This document shows, piece by piece, positions 35,811 through 47,746 of a DNA stretch of 64,000 bases; position 1 is the first letter of the stretch, and the number at the start of each line of letters is the position of its first letter. Position numbers and translations under genes: made by a program. Origin of the DNA: Stenopsyche tienmushanensis. Lineage: Eukaryota; Arthropoda; Insecta; Trichoptera; Stenopsychidae. The DNA lies in the NCBI GenBank assembly GCA_008973525.1, contig WACJ01000069.1:930001-994000 (forward strand), written 5' to 3'. The notes beneath the pieces are model-generated. The model did not search any database, had not been told where the DNA came from, and saw only the letters and a program-made list of their open reading frames with translations.

Positions 35811-38459
35811 TATTCTTAAAAAATAAACGTTTCTTAGAAAAGCGAATATTTTTCAAATCGGAATTAAATGTAATATTATGAATCCTTAGAAATGGATTTG
35901 AATCCAAATAGTGTTTAATTTATTTATAGATTCATCCTACTTAATACGCCTATATTATACAAATATCCATTGCTGCCTCCCACAAGAATATGCTTATATG
36001 GATATCATAATCTTAATCTACGAGGTAAAAGCGACGTATAATGGTCGCATTTTTGTTGTAATTTAATTAAAAATATTGATTAAAATTTAGTGCCATGTTA
36101 TAACAGTCTTATTATCATTAAATGGACATTGCAGATGTCCCGATTTTAATGTGTTGAAATAGTAGTTTTTAAATGTGTTCATAAATGTGTTCATAATTGT
36201 TAAACGATATGCTAGGAGATGAAGTATAAATTTATTTTAGAGGACTTGAAGAATCATTCTTCCAAGATGCAGCAATAGTAACACAGCAAATCAAAGCCCA
36301 AGAAGATTTAATTGAACAATAATTTAAATTGAGAGATTTTTGAATATCATAGAACTGTTTTAAATATTTTTAACCACTTGCCAACAAAGGAACCAATTCT
36401 CTTGAATATTTATGCCTAAACAGAAAATGATGTATTATTTTTTTTTGCTTATATAACGATGAAGGATTAATACAACAAACTTATGCAAAACTAAAAAATA
36501 AATTAGATTACCTTAAAAAAACAAGCGTCCCAAATTTTATGGCGAAGCCTTCAAAATGTTTGATAAGTACACCGATGCCGGAGCCTCGACCCAATTAGCT
36601 AAAGTGGTTCGGAAGAAAATATTTGCCATATCCTTATATTTCGATCCAAATGTAGTTTGAGTAATTAAATTTGGGAAATTGATACGGCCTGGACGTCTTA
36701 TGACAATAATGGAAGATAACCGACGGTGCTGGGTTAACCTTTTTGAACTAAGAAGGACTACGTAGGTGGACAACGCGGATAAATATTATATTACTTCATC
36801 GGCTGGCCGGAGTCCGAGTGGTAAAAATGATTGCGTCATACTCCAATAAAATTGATTAAATATTAACCACTTTTTAACCGGGCAAGAATTTTAATTAATC
36901 ACGCTATTAAAAGAGCATAAAATCGTAGTATCGAATCGCGGGTTCAATGTAACGTGCGCTTTTGTATGACTGGGGTGTTATGCAATAAATAATCCACGCT
37001 GACCCCAAAGATATGAATGACAATGAAGTTTGAATGTCATTGTACGAAAAAAAAGCTTTTCACCGTACGTGAGTTGAAATATTTGAAGGTCATCATGTAA
37101 CATTTTGGGATCATTAATTGTTTTTTATGTATGTGCACATCGACATATGAATATGAATTAATATAATCATATTGTGTGCTCTCAATATGTTTTCCTTTGT
37201 ACTTCATTGAGCATATATATGTTATATAATATGGTATAAAAAAGAAACTTATATTTTCAATATAGTTTATCAGTGACGTATAGTTGCGAATCATGGAGAA
37301 TTAACGTTAAATATCGCATTAAAAAAATAAATAATGTGGAAAGTACCTGTAAGTAGGACCCTTGATTAAAGGATTGGATCTAATTCAGATCAAAGCTACA
37401 GGAAATGTGGTTAAATGTGGTGGTGTGGTTGGTTAAAAAACATAAAATTTCCACATGAAAATTATAAATTCATATGAAAAATATTAATCTTATTAAATTT
37501 GTCGATTGTGTTTCCGTGAAAACATTCGGCAAATCATATAAGATAGCTGGATGTATATGAAACGTATGTTTTTAAAATAATATTTAGTCAATTTTTGAGT
37601 GCATTATTACCGCCATTCAATATGTTATTTAATATTATGCAATAATTAAGTTATGAATAAAAAGCACTTTTTATAAAAATCATGAAAATATATTTTATCT
37701 AAAAATATTTTTAAAATTGAGTTATGATCGTGAATTAAGTGAGTGTCTCAAATTATCAAATAATGCGGCATGAAATGATAAGAAACGTTTTTGGACTGGA
37801 TTTCATTTAGGAAACCAATTTAAAGGGCACGCTTTTAACACATTAAGCAATCGTTTATTCATAGGTAGTTTATTTTGGCATTTCGATGTAATCAACGTAA
37901 CCAAAATGGGTCTTAATACACGATTCACGCATAACAAGTCGAACTGCATTATTTATTCGTGCGTATGTCGTTTGCTATCGATTTTTCAGAAGCACGTGAG
38001 ATCTAGTTCCATGACCTTTGGGCTTCAGCATGAATTACTTCTATTTCAGTATAATCCGAGCATGTTTTTATTATTAGGCCGAAAGAGGTTTAATTTTGGC
38101 AACGCTAATGGCCTCTGAACAAAATACGCTTTAGTTTTAGTTTCTATTAGGGAATTTTGGGGTAGGAATAAACATGATCATATTAACCTTTCAGTCGTGC
38201 TGTATCGCTGGAATATACTTCCGTAGCTATTTGATTCATGCTGGGGTATTTATATAACTTTTAGGTCAGGTAAATGTAAAGATTTATGGCGTTTCAATGA
38301 AGGAAACGATATCGAAAACTGTAATCTCTTATCGAAATAAGCTAAATTTAATATATCTGATTGTTGATTGTTTTGGGTATGGTCAACTAAGCTGTTTTCT
38401 GCGGAACATATATACTGTGTAAATTGAGAGTTGATTAAATATTATATATGTGAATTAGC
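35811..38459. other. Intergenic DNA, no supported gene
   Basis: No gene is seen. About 36540-37010 and 37780-38150 are balanced in composition, with no matched repeat. A minus-strand frame at 36537-36773 lacks recognisable domains. A tandem AAATGTGTTCAT doublet lies near 36173. Confidence 0.5.
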
Positions 38460-38726
38460 TTATTCCTTGTTGTTGTGGAGATAAAATACGAAAGAACTGG
38501 ACTTTATGAAGCCAATTATAATTAATGCAAGTACAATCAACGAGATTAATAGCAGTCTCTTTTCAACCGATGACCACGAGAAGACGCTTTCTTCCCGTTG
38601 TTCCTTACGATCTCGTAGTTGGGGCCTCTCTCTCCGTGCAGAATAAAAATCTTGACCAAAAACGTCGAGTTTTATCAATACCTGATCATCTTTTCTTGGA
38701 TGATTCCATTGTAAGCCGGCTCGCAT
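38460..38726 (-). CDS. Candidate first coding exon of a single-pass membrane protein
   Basis: The minus-strand frame from ATG at 38726 has a charged, hydrophilic N-terminal part of about 53 residues (with YSARRERPQLRDRKEQREE), then FSWSSVEKRLLLI. A hydrophobic run of about 17-20 residues (LLLISLIVLALIIIGFI) follows. A short basic/aromatic cytoplasmic segment next to one transmembrane helix resembles the anchor of type II membrane enzymes, for example neprilysin-like M13 peptidases. That is only a resemblance. The frame is open upstream of this ATG for about 20 codons, after a possible acceptor (ATATTTTAG). No strong splice donor was found after the helix, and no downstream exon was recognised in the window. 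Confidence 0.3.
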   Translation of the reverse strand: MRAGLQWNHPRKDDQVLIKLDVFGQDFYSARRERPQLRDRKEQREESVFSWSSVEKRLLLISLIVLALIIIGFIKSSSFVFYLHNNKE

Positions 38727-40814
38727 GAGGCCGTCTATCTTGAAGCATAAGCATAAGCTAAAATATAGCTCGGGGTTCTACAGTCCAGGGGCCCTTGTCT
38801 TATAGAGCACTACCTTAAATATTGAAAAAATGAGCGAATGCTTGATAAAAAGGTTATGAGTGTCACCCTTTTCCCATGAATGGACATTGAAGAGTACTTC
38901 ACCATACAGTGGGTCGTGTGCAGCTGTACTACGATGATGTTGATGACATAAGTACACCACAATGTCATGTTGGTGAGATACATTTATAATTTATCTTGCT
39001 TGTGTTTAGTACAGATTTGGATAATAATTTTACAAGGGGAAATAATTTTACTCCCTTATTTAAGAAAACAATGAAAAATATTTTCTTTTAAAATTTACAT
39101 TTATATTATTTATTGATTATAATAATTAACGATCCAGAAAGTTATTTATAAATATGCTCCTGTTATATATAAAAAATGCTGAAAAATAAATTTAACCTTA
39201 TTGTTTATAAATGAATAGCCTGTTTTAGGTTGAAATGGATGTTCATCAATAATTTGGAGCAGCGTGTGATCATTAAAAATCCAGGATCCGCTCAAGTCAT
39301 AATTTGGGTTGTAAAGTCTGTCGATGGTAATTTTCCATTTAAATGTATGAATAATGCACTTAATGTACATAAATAAAGTCGAAGAGAAATATTCTCTAAG
39401 AATGTTTAAATAAACGTTTAATCACATTGATTCATCAGATCAATTGTGCTTTTTCTTAAATTTCCGTTTAAGTTACTAAGTCAGCTAAGTATCAGTTGAG
39501 TGCTTTTAAGAGTTTTCAAGAGATATCACTAATCCTTTAACGTAGCAAGAAAATAAAGAATTTTAAATGAGATTACGTAAGACAGTGGCTCTGGACGCTT
39601 TAAAGGTGAAGATTAACGAAAACTTCCAGAAAATTAAATATTTCTTCTTTAACAACTTCCATGTCCGATGGCAATTTATTCGTTTATGCATAATATGTAG
39701 CGGCTAGTGTATAAAAATACGCTTCAAATACTCAATTATGGCTTTAAAACAGGATTGTCGTTAAACGTAATCATGTAAAGTATTGCGATAATTGATCGTT
39801 AAATGCGAGAAAAAATAATCATAAAAGCGAGGCAACACTTGCGAGAAAATGAGGCTTTTGCGGTCTGGACATGAAAATATTATAACATATGTCCTTAATT
39901 CGACATATGGATGTTTCTCGTAAACCAGAGACTTAGCCGCATCCATATTTCTTCCAGGAATTATCGGCTTGTTAGTGGATGCGCAAACTCATAAGCCAGG
40001 GCCGGAGCTAACGTTTTACGAGCCCAGGTGTTTCGTGTAAAATATATTTAACTTTCATACTAAAATATTTCGCCCGTAGCGCAAGACAAACAAAAACCCA
40101 AGATACATAGGTCTCATATTGATATTAGGGATTCATCATTAATTATAATCAAACGGGGGATTTTCCTAAGACGTCGAATCTTATTACGCAGGGGATATTA
40201 TCAAATTAAACTCTAATTCCCGTTAATATAGTTAAACCATGGGATTTCCCGTTTTCCATCACGTGTTGACATGGAGACTACCGAAGACCTATTAATGTTT
40301 GCATATAGGGTTGGATTATCGATCAGGTAAATAAAGTAAACACTCGGTGTGAAATTACCTTATAATATGTATTAGACAATCTTGCCGGGTATTTGTGCCT
40401 TCTTAGAATAATGGTTGTTATTTACATCGGACGGCATTGTTTCGGCTTTTATTGAATTATTTGTGGTGTCTTTGATGGTTGAAGAGGTGATGGCATCCAG
40501 TTCGGACCTTTTGAGCTCAACACCCGAACTTTCTTACAGAGGCAGTCGTCAAGGCTGATCATAAATAAAGATTATTAATATTTAATGTATCATTATTGAA
40601 GTTATTCCTTTTGGAATGTGTCCTCTTTTTTCCTTTATACATTTTTATTGCGTGCTGGATACGGCTTTATGTTAATTTCGAATCATCACTATTGTCGATT
40701 TTTTTTTAGGGTGGATCCGCAGGAGGAATTCATCCACGGCCAATAAAAAATAAAACCTGTAATATATTTACATTATAGTATAGTATATTTGTCGATATTG
40801 AAAAAAAATGTATA
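38727..40814. other. Intergenic DNA, no gene seen
   Basis: No supported gene or complete repeat. Around 39997-40035 CAGGGCCGGAGCTAACGTTT resembles one terminus of hAT-type elements, but no partner terminus was found. A G+C-richer stretch lies at about 40380-40570. Confidence 0.5.
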
Positions 40815-40887
40815 TGCCGAAACCCGGGATTGAACCGGGGACCTTTAGATCTTCAGTCTAACGCTCTCCCAACTGAGCTATTTCGGC
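40815..40887 (-). tRNA. tRNA-Phe (anticodon GAA), copy 5
   Basis: This 73-nt minus-strand gene is identical to copy 1. All four stems pair, the anticodon is GAA, the discriminator A is at 40815 and the A and B boxes are intact. A run of eight A residues at 40801-40808 gives a strong TTTTTTTT terminator. Unlike the copies at 5 and 46 kb it is single, and its flanks do not match theirs beyond the gene. Confidence 0.97.
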
Positions 40888-41208
40888 TGTTGAACACGAT
40901 ACTTCAACGTAAGCAACTGTTTTTTTTTAAATAATGAAATTCGTTCATATCATAATTTAGTGATAAATGCAAAAAAAAGTTACATAAGCGAATCATTTAT
41001 TTAATTAATATAGCAATCAAGTGATTGCATCTTGTGTGAATCTTAAGTATTTTATTCTAATATCAAAAAATATAAGTTCTAGATTATTTGTTGTGTGTGA
41101 TATCAATCGTGTGTATGTCCCTAGGAACGCTAGAATTAATAACAAAAATGAAATCTTATTATCTGGCATCATGGTAGGGATTGAATACCATTAAAAAATG
41201 GTTAATAC

Positions 41209-41236
41209 ATCACTCAATAAGTTCGTAGGATTTTTT
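41209..41236 (+). repeat. Solo terminal repeat of a small MITE
   Basis: The 28 bases starting ATCACTCAATAAGTTCGTAG are identical to one arm of the hairpin MITE at 60751-60859. No inverted partner was found nearby. This is therefore a lone end of the element, or of a larger relative. Confidence 0.7.
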
Positions 41237-41569
41237 GGAAGTAATTGCGAAAAATTACCCCAAAGAGTATCAAAAATTAATTATATCTTTTTACACTCAG
41301 CTTGTAACGAGACACGGTTCAGGAAGCGTGTGTTCTTTGTTATCATAAGAAAGTATCAATGTCAAAGTCAATAATCATAACACGTCATTGAATACTGATT
41401 ACATGCTTTAAATATTAAAAATGGCGATAAGAACAAATAAGAAATTCCTTCCAAATGTAGAATCAATTCATCTTTAATCAATGAAGGATTTATCAATAAG
41501 CACAATAGTTCTGGAGCATCCGTATTGTTTAAGTTACGTATATGAATGAAATTTTTGGCTCATCTTTGT

Positions 41570-41910
41570 AGTCCAAGGCCCTCTTCTTTCCTGGACTCGG
41601 GTTCCCACGTGCTCGTTGAGATGGTTGCACTCGAAGAAAGACTCTCGTATTAAAAAACGCCTTTGTTAATAATGAGCGAGAGATCTGGCCACGGGAAGTA
41701 CGTCTTCCCGCATCCAAGGCTATCCGACGACCCTCACGACTCTTGCTTTCTGCGCATTACTACCAAACCGACGACGTGCAAGAAGAAATCGCTGTCGTTA
41801 TTGCAGACCTGAAAAGGGTTGGGTGATGTTGCTATTAGTCTGGCGAATTAAATCTACCCAGATAAACAGCATGCACGGGGATGATATTTTGCTCATGCTA
41901 CAAAACGTTT
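41570..41910 (+). repeat. Dispersed repeat family D, copy 2
   Basis: This has the family D block order: GCGAGAGATCTGGCC, then ACGGGAAGTACGTCTTCCCG (the hairpin core), CATCCAAGGCTA, TTTCTGCGCA, and TCTGGCGAATTAAATCTACC. Upstream CCTGGACTCGGGTTCCCACG may belong to the same repeat, as similar CCTGG-containing sequence precedes the other copies. Non-coding; class unknown. Confidence 0.65.
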
Positions 41911-42141
41911 TTATCGTCAGTCTTTTAAAAACAGTTCTGAAATCATTTCTATTGTTTCTCAAGAGGAAGTAAATGAGAGTGACACTACGAGTGAAGATAC
42001 ATTAGTCCTAAAATGGCGTTGAATTATGTTAGAACATTTTTTCAACACAGATTTTTTTTTAATATACTCGTATATATTATATTTTGCTAACGCTTAGTGC
42101 TAACTACTTATCTGCATAAGTATGAACGTGTATTATTTTAA

Positions 42142-42690
42142 GCTTTTTGAGGAGTGAGCAAATTTAAAATCGACGAAGTCGTTGATGCCATAATCGCTTC
42201 ACACCGATTACTTTCTGTCAGCTCCTATCAGCGTAAGACAATCTTCAATTTGAGACAGCGTCAATTGTAAATAAACACTGTCGATAGCATACAAGACCAC
42301 GTCATTTCTTTACATAAACAGTTCACAAAAAATCGATTCATTTGTTCCTGCTTTAGAAGAAAATGATAATTGGACAAAGACTCATTCAACAAGCAGCGAC
42401 GAACAGAAAGCAATTAAATAAAAAAACACTGTCGATAGCACAACATATTCGGTCATTTATTTGCGTAAACAAATAACACATTGAAATCGAAATCATTATT
42501 AGTCGATAAATTTGGGCTAACGATCTATACAATCGTGCGATGCATGCGGGAAAGCTCTCCGTCTCTGTCTCCCGAACTGTGCTACGTTTTCTCTCTGTCT
42601 CTGTCTGTCTCCGAACTCAATATACAAAAGTGCTCTTTCAAATAAGTGGAAGGGGGAATCCCAGGCCTTGGGATAGTACTCCTTTAGGGG
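42142..42690 (+). mobile_element. TTAA-A family element, long form, complete
   Basis: The element is flanked by TTAA at 42138-42141 and 42691-42694. The left end is GCTTTTTGAGGAGTGAGCAA and the right end GGGATAGTACTCCTTTAGGGG. It is 549 bp and collinear with 13118-13664 and 23120-23632: left arm, two CACTGTCGATAGC blocks, TCGATAAATTTGGGCTAACG, then CTCTCTGTCTCTGTCTGTCT units. Non-coding. This is the best-preserved long copy in the window. Confidence 0.9.
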
Positions 42691-43639
42691 TTAATAAATA
42701 ATGTGTAATAAAATTATGAAACAAAAATTTGTATTTTAAATATGATATAATGTTTGAAACCGAGTAGAAATTTGATGATTTGAATTATCCGTGTTTTCCA
42801 CTTATTCGTATTCTTCCTCTCCAGCATTAGTCCGGATAATCGAGAGTCTACTGTAGTTTGTAATTCTGAGCGACGACACGTATCAAATTGTAGTATCATC
42901 AAAAGCAACGGGTATTGATGTCGACTTAAAAAAATCCGATTTGATTCACAAACAGTCATCTGATTTGATAAATTCGTGTTTTAGCATTCTTTTAGACAAG
43001 CAACACATGAAGACGATCGTTATCCACATGTGATCCAATCGCAATGGCATGAAAGTGGGTGCGTGTATTCAAAAAAAGCCAGCCGATACAAGGAATTCTT
43101 ACGGTAAAAATAAAGTTGTATTCTATTAGCAAAGCACATAAAAGGCGATATATTTTATTGGTATTGATTTTTCATTGTCATCGCAATGGCGTTTATGTGA
43201 AAATGAAGAATGATGAGGTGAAAATGTCAAAAAATACTTTCATGCGGTACACGTTTGTATGTTTACACGGTCATTTGTTGTTGTCCATTGGATTTAACAA
43301 ATAAAATGGCGAATCATTTCCTTGTGCGTGTTTGCCGCCCAGGTGGGCCGCCCTTCAAAACGCGTTATTAATGATAAATAAAAATGGGCAGAGGCGAACA
43401 ACGGCTATGCAAAAACGCGTAATAGTCCAGGCGAAAGGAAGAAAAAAGCGGCGATAAAAAACAAAGCATCAAAATCAATAAAGACATCACGCTCCATCCA
43501 GAATTTACGATCGCAATCAACAGTGCAGTGAATAGGCCGGTATGCCAAAAGCTCTATAACGCAACAACTTATAAAAATGTATGCATTTATTGGGTGGCAC
43601 AAAAAGGCGTTTTTTCTTCCTGGTGGTGTGGGGGTGTGG

Positions 43640-43875
43640 ATGGCCGAGTTAATTGCTCTTCTCAGATAACTCTTTATTCAACACGAGAGAGAGAGAAAGG
43701 TCTGGCTGCGGGAAGGACGTCTTCCCGAACCCAAGGCTAGCACACGACTTTTCCTGACTCTAGCTTCCTGCGCGTAACCACCCAACCGGCAACAATCTGG
43801 CGAATTAAATCTGCTCAGATCAACAGCGCCACTGCATGGGGAAGATAATTCATACACGCTCCAGAACCAATAGTG
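43640..43875 (+). repeat. Dispersed repeat family D, copy 3
   Basis: The order of blocks matches copies 1 and 2: ACGAGAGAGAGAGAAAGG, CTGCGGGAAGGACGTCTTCC, CCCAAGGCTAG, AGCTTCCTGCGCG, then TCTGGCGAATTAAATCTGCT. The hairpin core here has one arm shortened by substitutions (CTTCCCGAAC). Class unknown. Confidence 0.7.
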
Positions 43876-44247
43876 CACTTTTTGAATTAATAAAAAACTT
43901 TTTGTTATTTCATATTTTTTAAATGGAACATTTTAGACATACGTCCATTTATCGAATTATTTCATACACCACCACATACACTCAATACTGATGAACGCGC
44001 GTTGTAAGAGCAATATTAATATTTGTTTAAATCTAGATTAAGTTGTTTTTGTAAAAAAAATTGTAAAAAAATGTCGAATATGGAATAAATGCTTGCTTAA
44101 ATTACTAGAATTTAATTATTTAACACTTTTAATAAAATAGTCTGTCGATTTCATGATTTTCATAATTTGGGGGAAGAAGGAGTTTTTTATTTATGTATTT
44201 AGAAATTAAAAACCTCCTTCTCCTGAACCATCTTTCATCCATCTTAA

Positions 44248-44634
44248 CCTTTTGAGTAGTTCAGTCGCGTATTTGCGATCGAATTCCAGTGATTCAGAAA
44301 GAGCATTTATATACGTTGAGCTCGAAGAGAGACAGAGATGGAGAGTATTTTGCACGTTGAGTTTGGAGAGAGACAGAGATCGAGATAGTGTCATGCAGTT
44401 CGGAGATTGTAAATTGGAGACAGAGACGGAGAGAGTGCCTTGCGTACATCGTATGATTGTATAGATCGATAACCCAAATTTATCGACTCGACAGTGTTTA
44501 TTTATTTATATACAAGCTTCATACACGCTGCGCGGTCCTGACAGGTGAGTGGATTTATATGGCGATAAGTAGCGGATAAGCAAATGTAACATCTAAGTTT
44601 TTGATGATTTTAAATGAGCTCACTACTCAAAGGG
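44248..44634 (-). mobile_element. TTAA-A family element, short form, complete (387 bp)
   Basis: TTAA at 44244-44247 and 44635-44638 flank the element. The ends are CCTTTTGAGTAGTTCAGTCG and, inverted from the right, CCCTTTGAGTAGTGAGCTC. They share CYTTTGAGTAGT. The interior has three or four tandem purine-rich units (GGAGAGAGACAGAGAT, GGAGACAGAGACGGAGAG), CCCAAATTTATCGACT, ACAGTGTTTATTTATTTATA and CCTGACAGGTGAG. It lacks the first half of the long form, so it defines a second subfamily. Non-coding. Confidence 0.9.
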
Positions 44635-44638
44635 TTAA

Positions 44639-45804
44639 TTTAATTTAAGTGTTTAGAATTGTTTATCAAATAATAGTAGCAAACCTTGTCTTGTTTATAT
44701 TTGGGCTTTATATTTATTATGTTTGTACCAAGAATCACTCGGCATTGCATCTTAAGCGGTTAAAGCATAGTTCTGATATTTTTCTTATGAATTTTATGTT
44801 TCGGCATAAATTATATAATATTTAATATTCTCACATACATTGATGAAACGAAATTATTTTTTAGTATGATGTAATTCATACATGTTTTATGAATTTAGGA
44901 CCTATTTCTTACGTTCATCTAATTTATTGCTGATTTATTAATTTATTTCGTAAATTTCCTGTTGTTCGGCCGTTAAATATGTTGTATTGTAATACTACGA
45001 CATTTAGGTTGTTCAACTTCGCTACTCAATTTTAAAAACATACAAATAAAAAATGAATGAAATAGAGCCTGCGAATGCCAAGGTCCAAAAGTATCGTATT
45101 TCATTCAGAGATTTATCTCCCGATGTGTCATACGGGAATGTAAATTATGCATTGTCTATCGAAATTAATAAGTTGTCTATACCTCGTGCGACAAGATATT
45201 GTGTTTACACACAGCTGACCGCAATGAGTTATTGCCGTGAAGGTGTTATCACCACAAAAAAGAATGAAGTATGCAGGTGAACGGCTTAAAAAGTGACGTC
45301 TCTCGGTAATGCCGTTTAAAGAAAATTTATATTTTAAATCTTCTTAGCCGTTGACTAATGGCTTGCGTCGGAAATTTAAATATAACAAATTTGCAATCGA
45401 TTTGTTGAGCGGCGAATGTGTTGAGGCTCAACACGTGCACCGCCATGTGTCGGATTAAGAACCTGTTCGCAAAACTCAGTTATGGCGATTTATTCCTAAC
45501 ATTTTTCAGAACGTTCTTCATCTCAATCTTAAAAAGTGGTATGAATCGCAGACGTTGCTCTTTGGTCTTTTTAAAATCTCCATGTCCTTAGATGGTATTG
45601 CAGGATTTTTTTTTTAAATCGCGTCTAGAATCAATAATCGGCTTCGAGTCAAGCTTTTATAAAAAGATGGAGACGCAAACGATTGATAATGTCGTTGCTG
45701 ATGGATTATTAATGCAAACAGCAAGGGACGCGTGTTAATGGTGTAAAAATACACCATTGCTGATGAACATTTTGTAGCAATAATAAGAAAATATTTTTTT
45801 GTAT
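44639..45804. other. Intergenic DNA, no gene seen
   Basis: A plus-strand frame at 45053-45280 (75 codons) has no recognised domain and no supporting splice context. No repeats were matched here. The stretch 45280-45780 is of fairly balanced composition. Confidence 0.5.
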
Positions 45805-45877
45805 TGCCGAAACCCGGGATTGAACCGGGGACCTTTAGATCTTCAGTCTAACGCTCTCCCAACTGAGCTATTTCGGC
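45805..45877 (-). tRNA. tRNA-Phe (anticodon GAA), copy 6
   Basis: This is a 73-nt minus-strand gene identical to copy 1, with GAA anticodon and intact A and B boxes. An A4 run at 45788-45791 would give a TTTT terminator, slightly further from the gene than in the other copies. It is the counterpart of 5026-5098 in the duplicated segment. Confidence 0.97.
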
Positions 45878-46532
45878 TGTTGTTGTTATATTATACACGG
45901 ATTCTTCATAATTAAATATATCTTTGCAAAAAGTTTCAATATCAACAAATAAATATGAAGGAAAATATTGATATATTCGCCTTAATCATGAGATCAAAAA
46001 TAGACAGCTTATTCTTAAGATGTTTTTCATTTTCTAGGAGGATGAAAATATGAAAGATATATTTGCATTAAATAGTTAAGATTACATGGAATTTATTTAT
46101 TAGTAACATTCGTAACATTAAAAGAATGCTCTTGTCATAGGGCAGTTAAACCGTTTTTAGCTTGTACATTTACTTTTATGATAAATACTTTGTAGTCCAC
46201 TATGTAGTAACATAGTATATTGCCAAAATCCATTAAATAAATATAAATGTATGACTCTCTTAGACAAATAAACATATTTAAATGGAATTTAAAGAAACTC
46301 ATTGCTATATTGCTGTAAAAATTATATAAATTATGCTTAATTTTTTTCTGGATTCTCATACTTAGTCTCATACTGTTATTGGTTCAATGAACAATTTTCC
46401 AGAGCAATAAATCTGTTTTCATCAATATCATAATTTATTGCTTATCTTTGTTGTTGTTTTATTTGTATTTTTGTATGGAATAGGAAATAAATTTCGCCAC
46501 TCTAAGAATAATAGATTTTGACAAAAAGAACT

Positions 46533-46605
46533 TGCCGAAACCCGGGATTGAACCGGGGACCTTTAGATCTTCAGTCTAACGCTCTCCCAACTGAGCTATT
46601 TCGGC
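46533..46605 (-). tRNA. tRNA-Phe (anticodon GAA), copy 7
   Basis: This is a 73-nt minus-strand gene identical to copy 1. The A5 run at 46523-46527 supplies the TTTTT terminator. It is the counterpart of 5757-5829, and the 3' trailers of the two genes are nearly identical. Confidence 0.97.
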
Positions 46606-46919
46606 TGTTGAATGCTCAATTGCATTTTAAACAAGTTATTTTTTAAAAACAAAGGTCATCGGATATCATATTTTAACAATGAATGCAAAAAATTAGGATA
46701 AAAACAAGCATATTAACGACTGTCATATATACTTCAACGCGTTTTTATTAACGCAAATAAAAATAATCATCGTAATGCTCTTTTAGTGATAAGATACAAT
46801 TTTTTTACTTAACTAAATAAATAAAATTATTGATAAAATTTATAATAAAAGTCCAATTATGAGTGTTTTTCATTATATGTATTATTAGATAAACAACATT
46901 GGACTAGTGAGTTGGAATT

Positions 46920-47540
46920 ATGGACTGGGATGACTTTTTGATGGATGCGACAGACATCATTAAAATCCAACCCATTTCCTGCGCTGCTGTATGGTCTGTT
47001 CTGGGTTACCCCGGACTAGCCACACAAAAAGGTCTTTCACTGATCCTTTAACCCTACGAGAAACGCTATGTGTGGAGCGTCCAGGTACCCACCACTTTTG
47101 CTCAACGTCCTCCAAAGGAGGCGAGGTTTCCGCGGGAAAGACCAGCTTCACTGCCACCACGAGCCCAACCTTAGTTTGAAGGGGGTTGCAGCAGATTATG
47201 AATTGCAAGGGCTACGGAGATGAGTCATCGTTCGAACAGCCTAAATCCGTTCTTCCCTGTTTGCCTAGGCTGTTGAGGATAGTGGTGAGCATTTGAAACA
47301 GTCTCCACCAATTACTGTAATCGGCTGTTCCATACATCGGCAGCACAGGGTGACCTGCGCACCCAACTCATGTTAGCTGAGCTACCCTAGCATTGATGAG
47401 TTAACCGACGAGGATACTTTCGCACAACTCTACTCCACATCATTACCCCAGGGGTTCAACCGTTGCCCGCGGGTGTATGGTTGGCTCGCCACCCTGGGGT
47501 TTTATGGGTGGGCATCGTAGAGAGTAACACCCACCTAGTT
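46920..47540. other. G+C-rich island of unknown nature
   Basis: This stretch is close to half G+C by eye, in sharp contrast to its A+T-rich flanks. Motifs include GGGTTACCCCGGACTAGCC, GTCCTCCAAAGGAGGCGAGG, and CCCCAGGGGTTCAACCG with CCACCCTGGGGTTTTATGGG. A minus-strand frame at 46960-47208 (82 codons, with WWVPGRSTHSVSRRVKGS) is open, and a second frame is open on the plus strand. I recognise no domain. It may be a fragment of a retroelement or an unknown inserted sequence; no terminal repeats were found. Confidence 0.45.
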
Positions 47541-47746
47541 TTGATGGATAGATTAAATTAATTTTATGATGTATCTAATGGGATCCCAAAATCAGCCAAT
47601 AACCAAAGATTTATATATTCATATTGATATTTTGTGTTAGGGAATTTTATATAAGAAACTATAATTAATAATTTATCTTTATCGAATATGCTATTTATAT
47701 ATTTTTTGCAAAATATGACACAGGGTCTCAAAATCTACTTAAAATA

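Larger units (their letters stand above)
45805..46605. repeat. Segmental duplication copy 2 (contains two tRNA-Phe genes)
   Basis: This is a direct copy of 5026-5829 about 40.8 kb away, in the same orientation. It includes both end tRNAs and the spacer (CACGGATTCTTCATAATTAA, TTAGTAACATTCGTAACATT, GGAATAGGAAATAAATTTCG). Indels and scattered substitutions in the spacer contrast with identical tRNA genes. This fits an old duplication with selection or gene conversion on the genes. Confidence 0.9.

Noticed and set aside
36537..36773. 78-codon minus-strand frame
   Set aside because: Fairly protein-like composition, but no domain, splice sites or conservation evidence available.
39997..40035. CAGGGCCGGAGCTAACG as a hAT terminus
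   Set aside because: No inverted partner or target duplication was found within several kilobases.
13118..42690. Regularly spaced repeats as a CRISPR array
   Set aside because: The repeats are dispersed TTAA elements and 65-bp tandem units without spacers, and the tRNAs and transposons show this is eukaryotic DNA.
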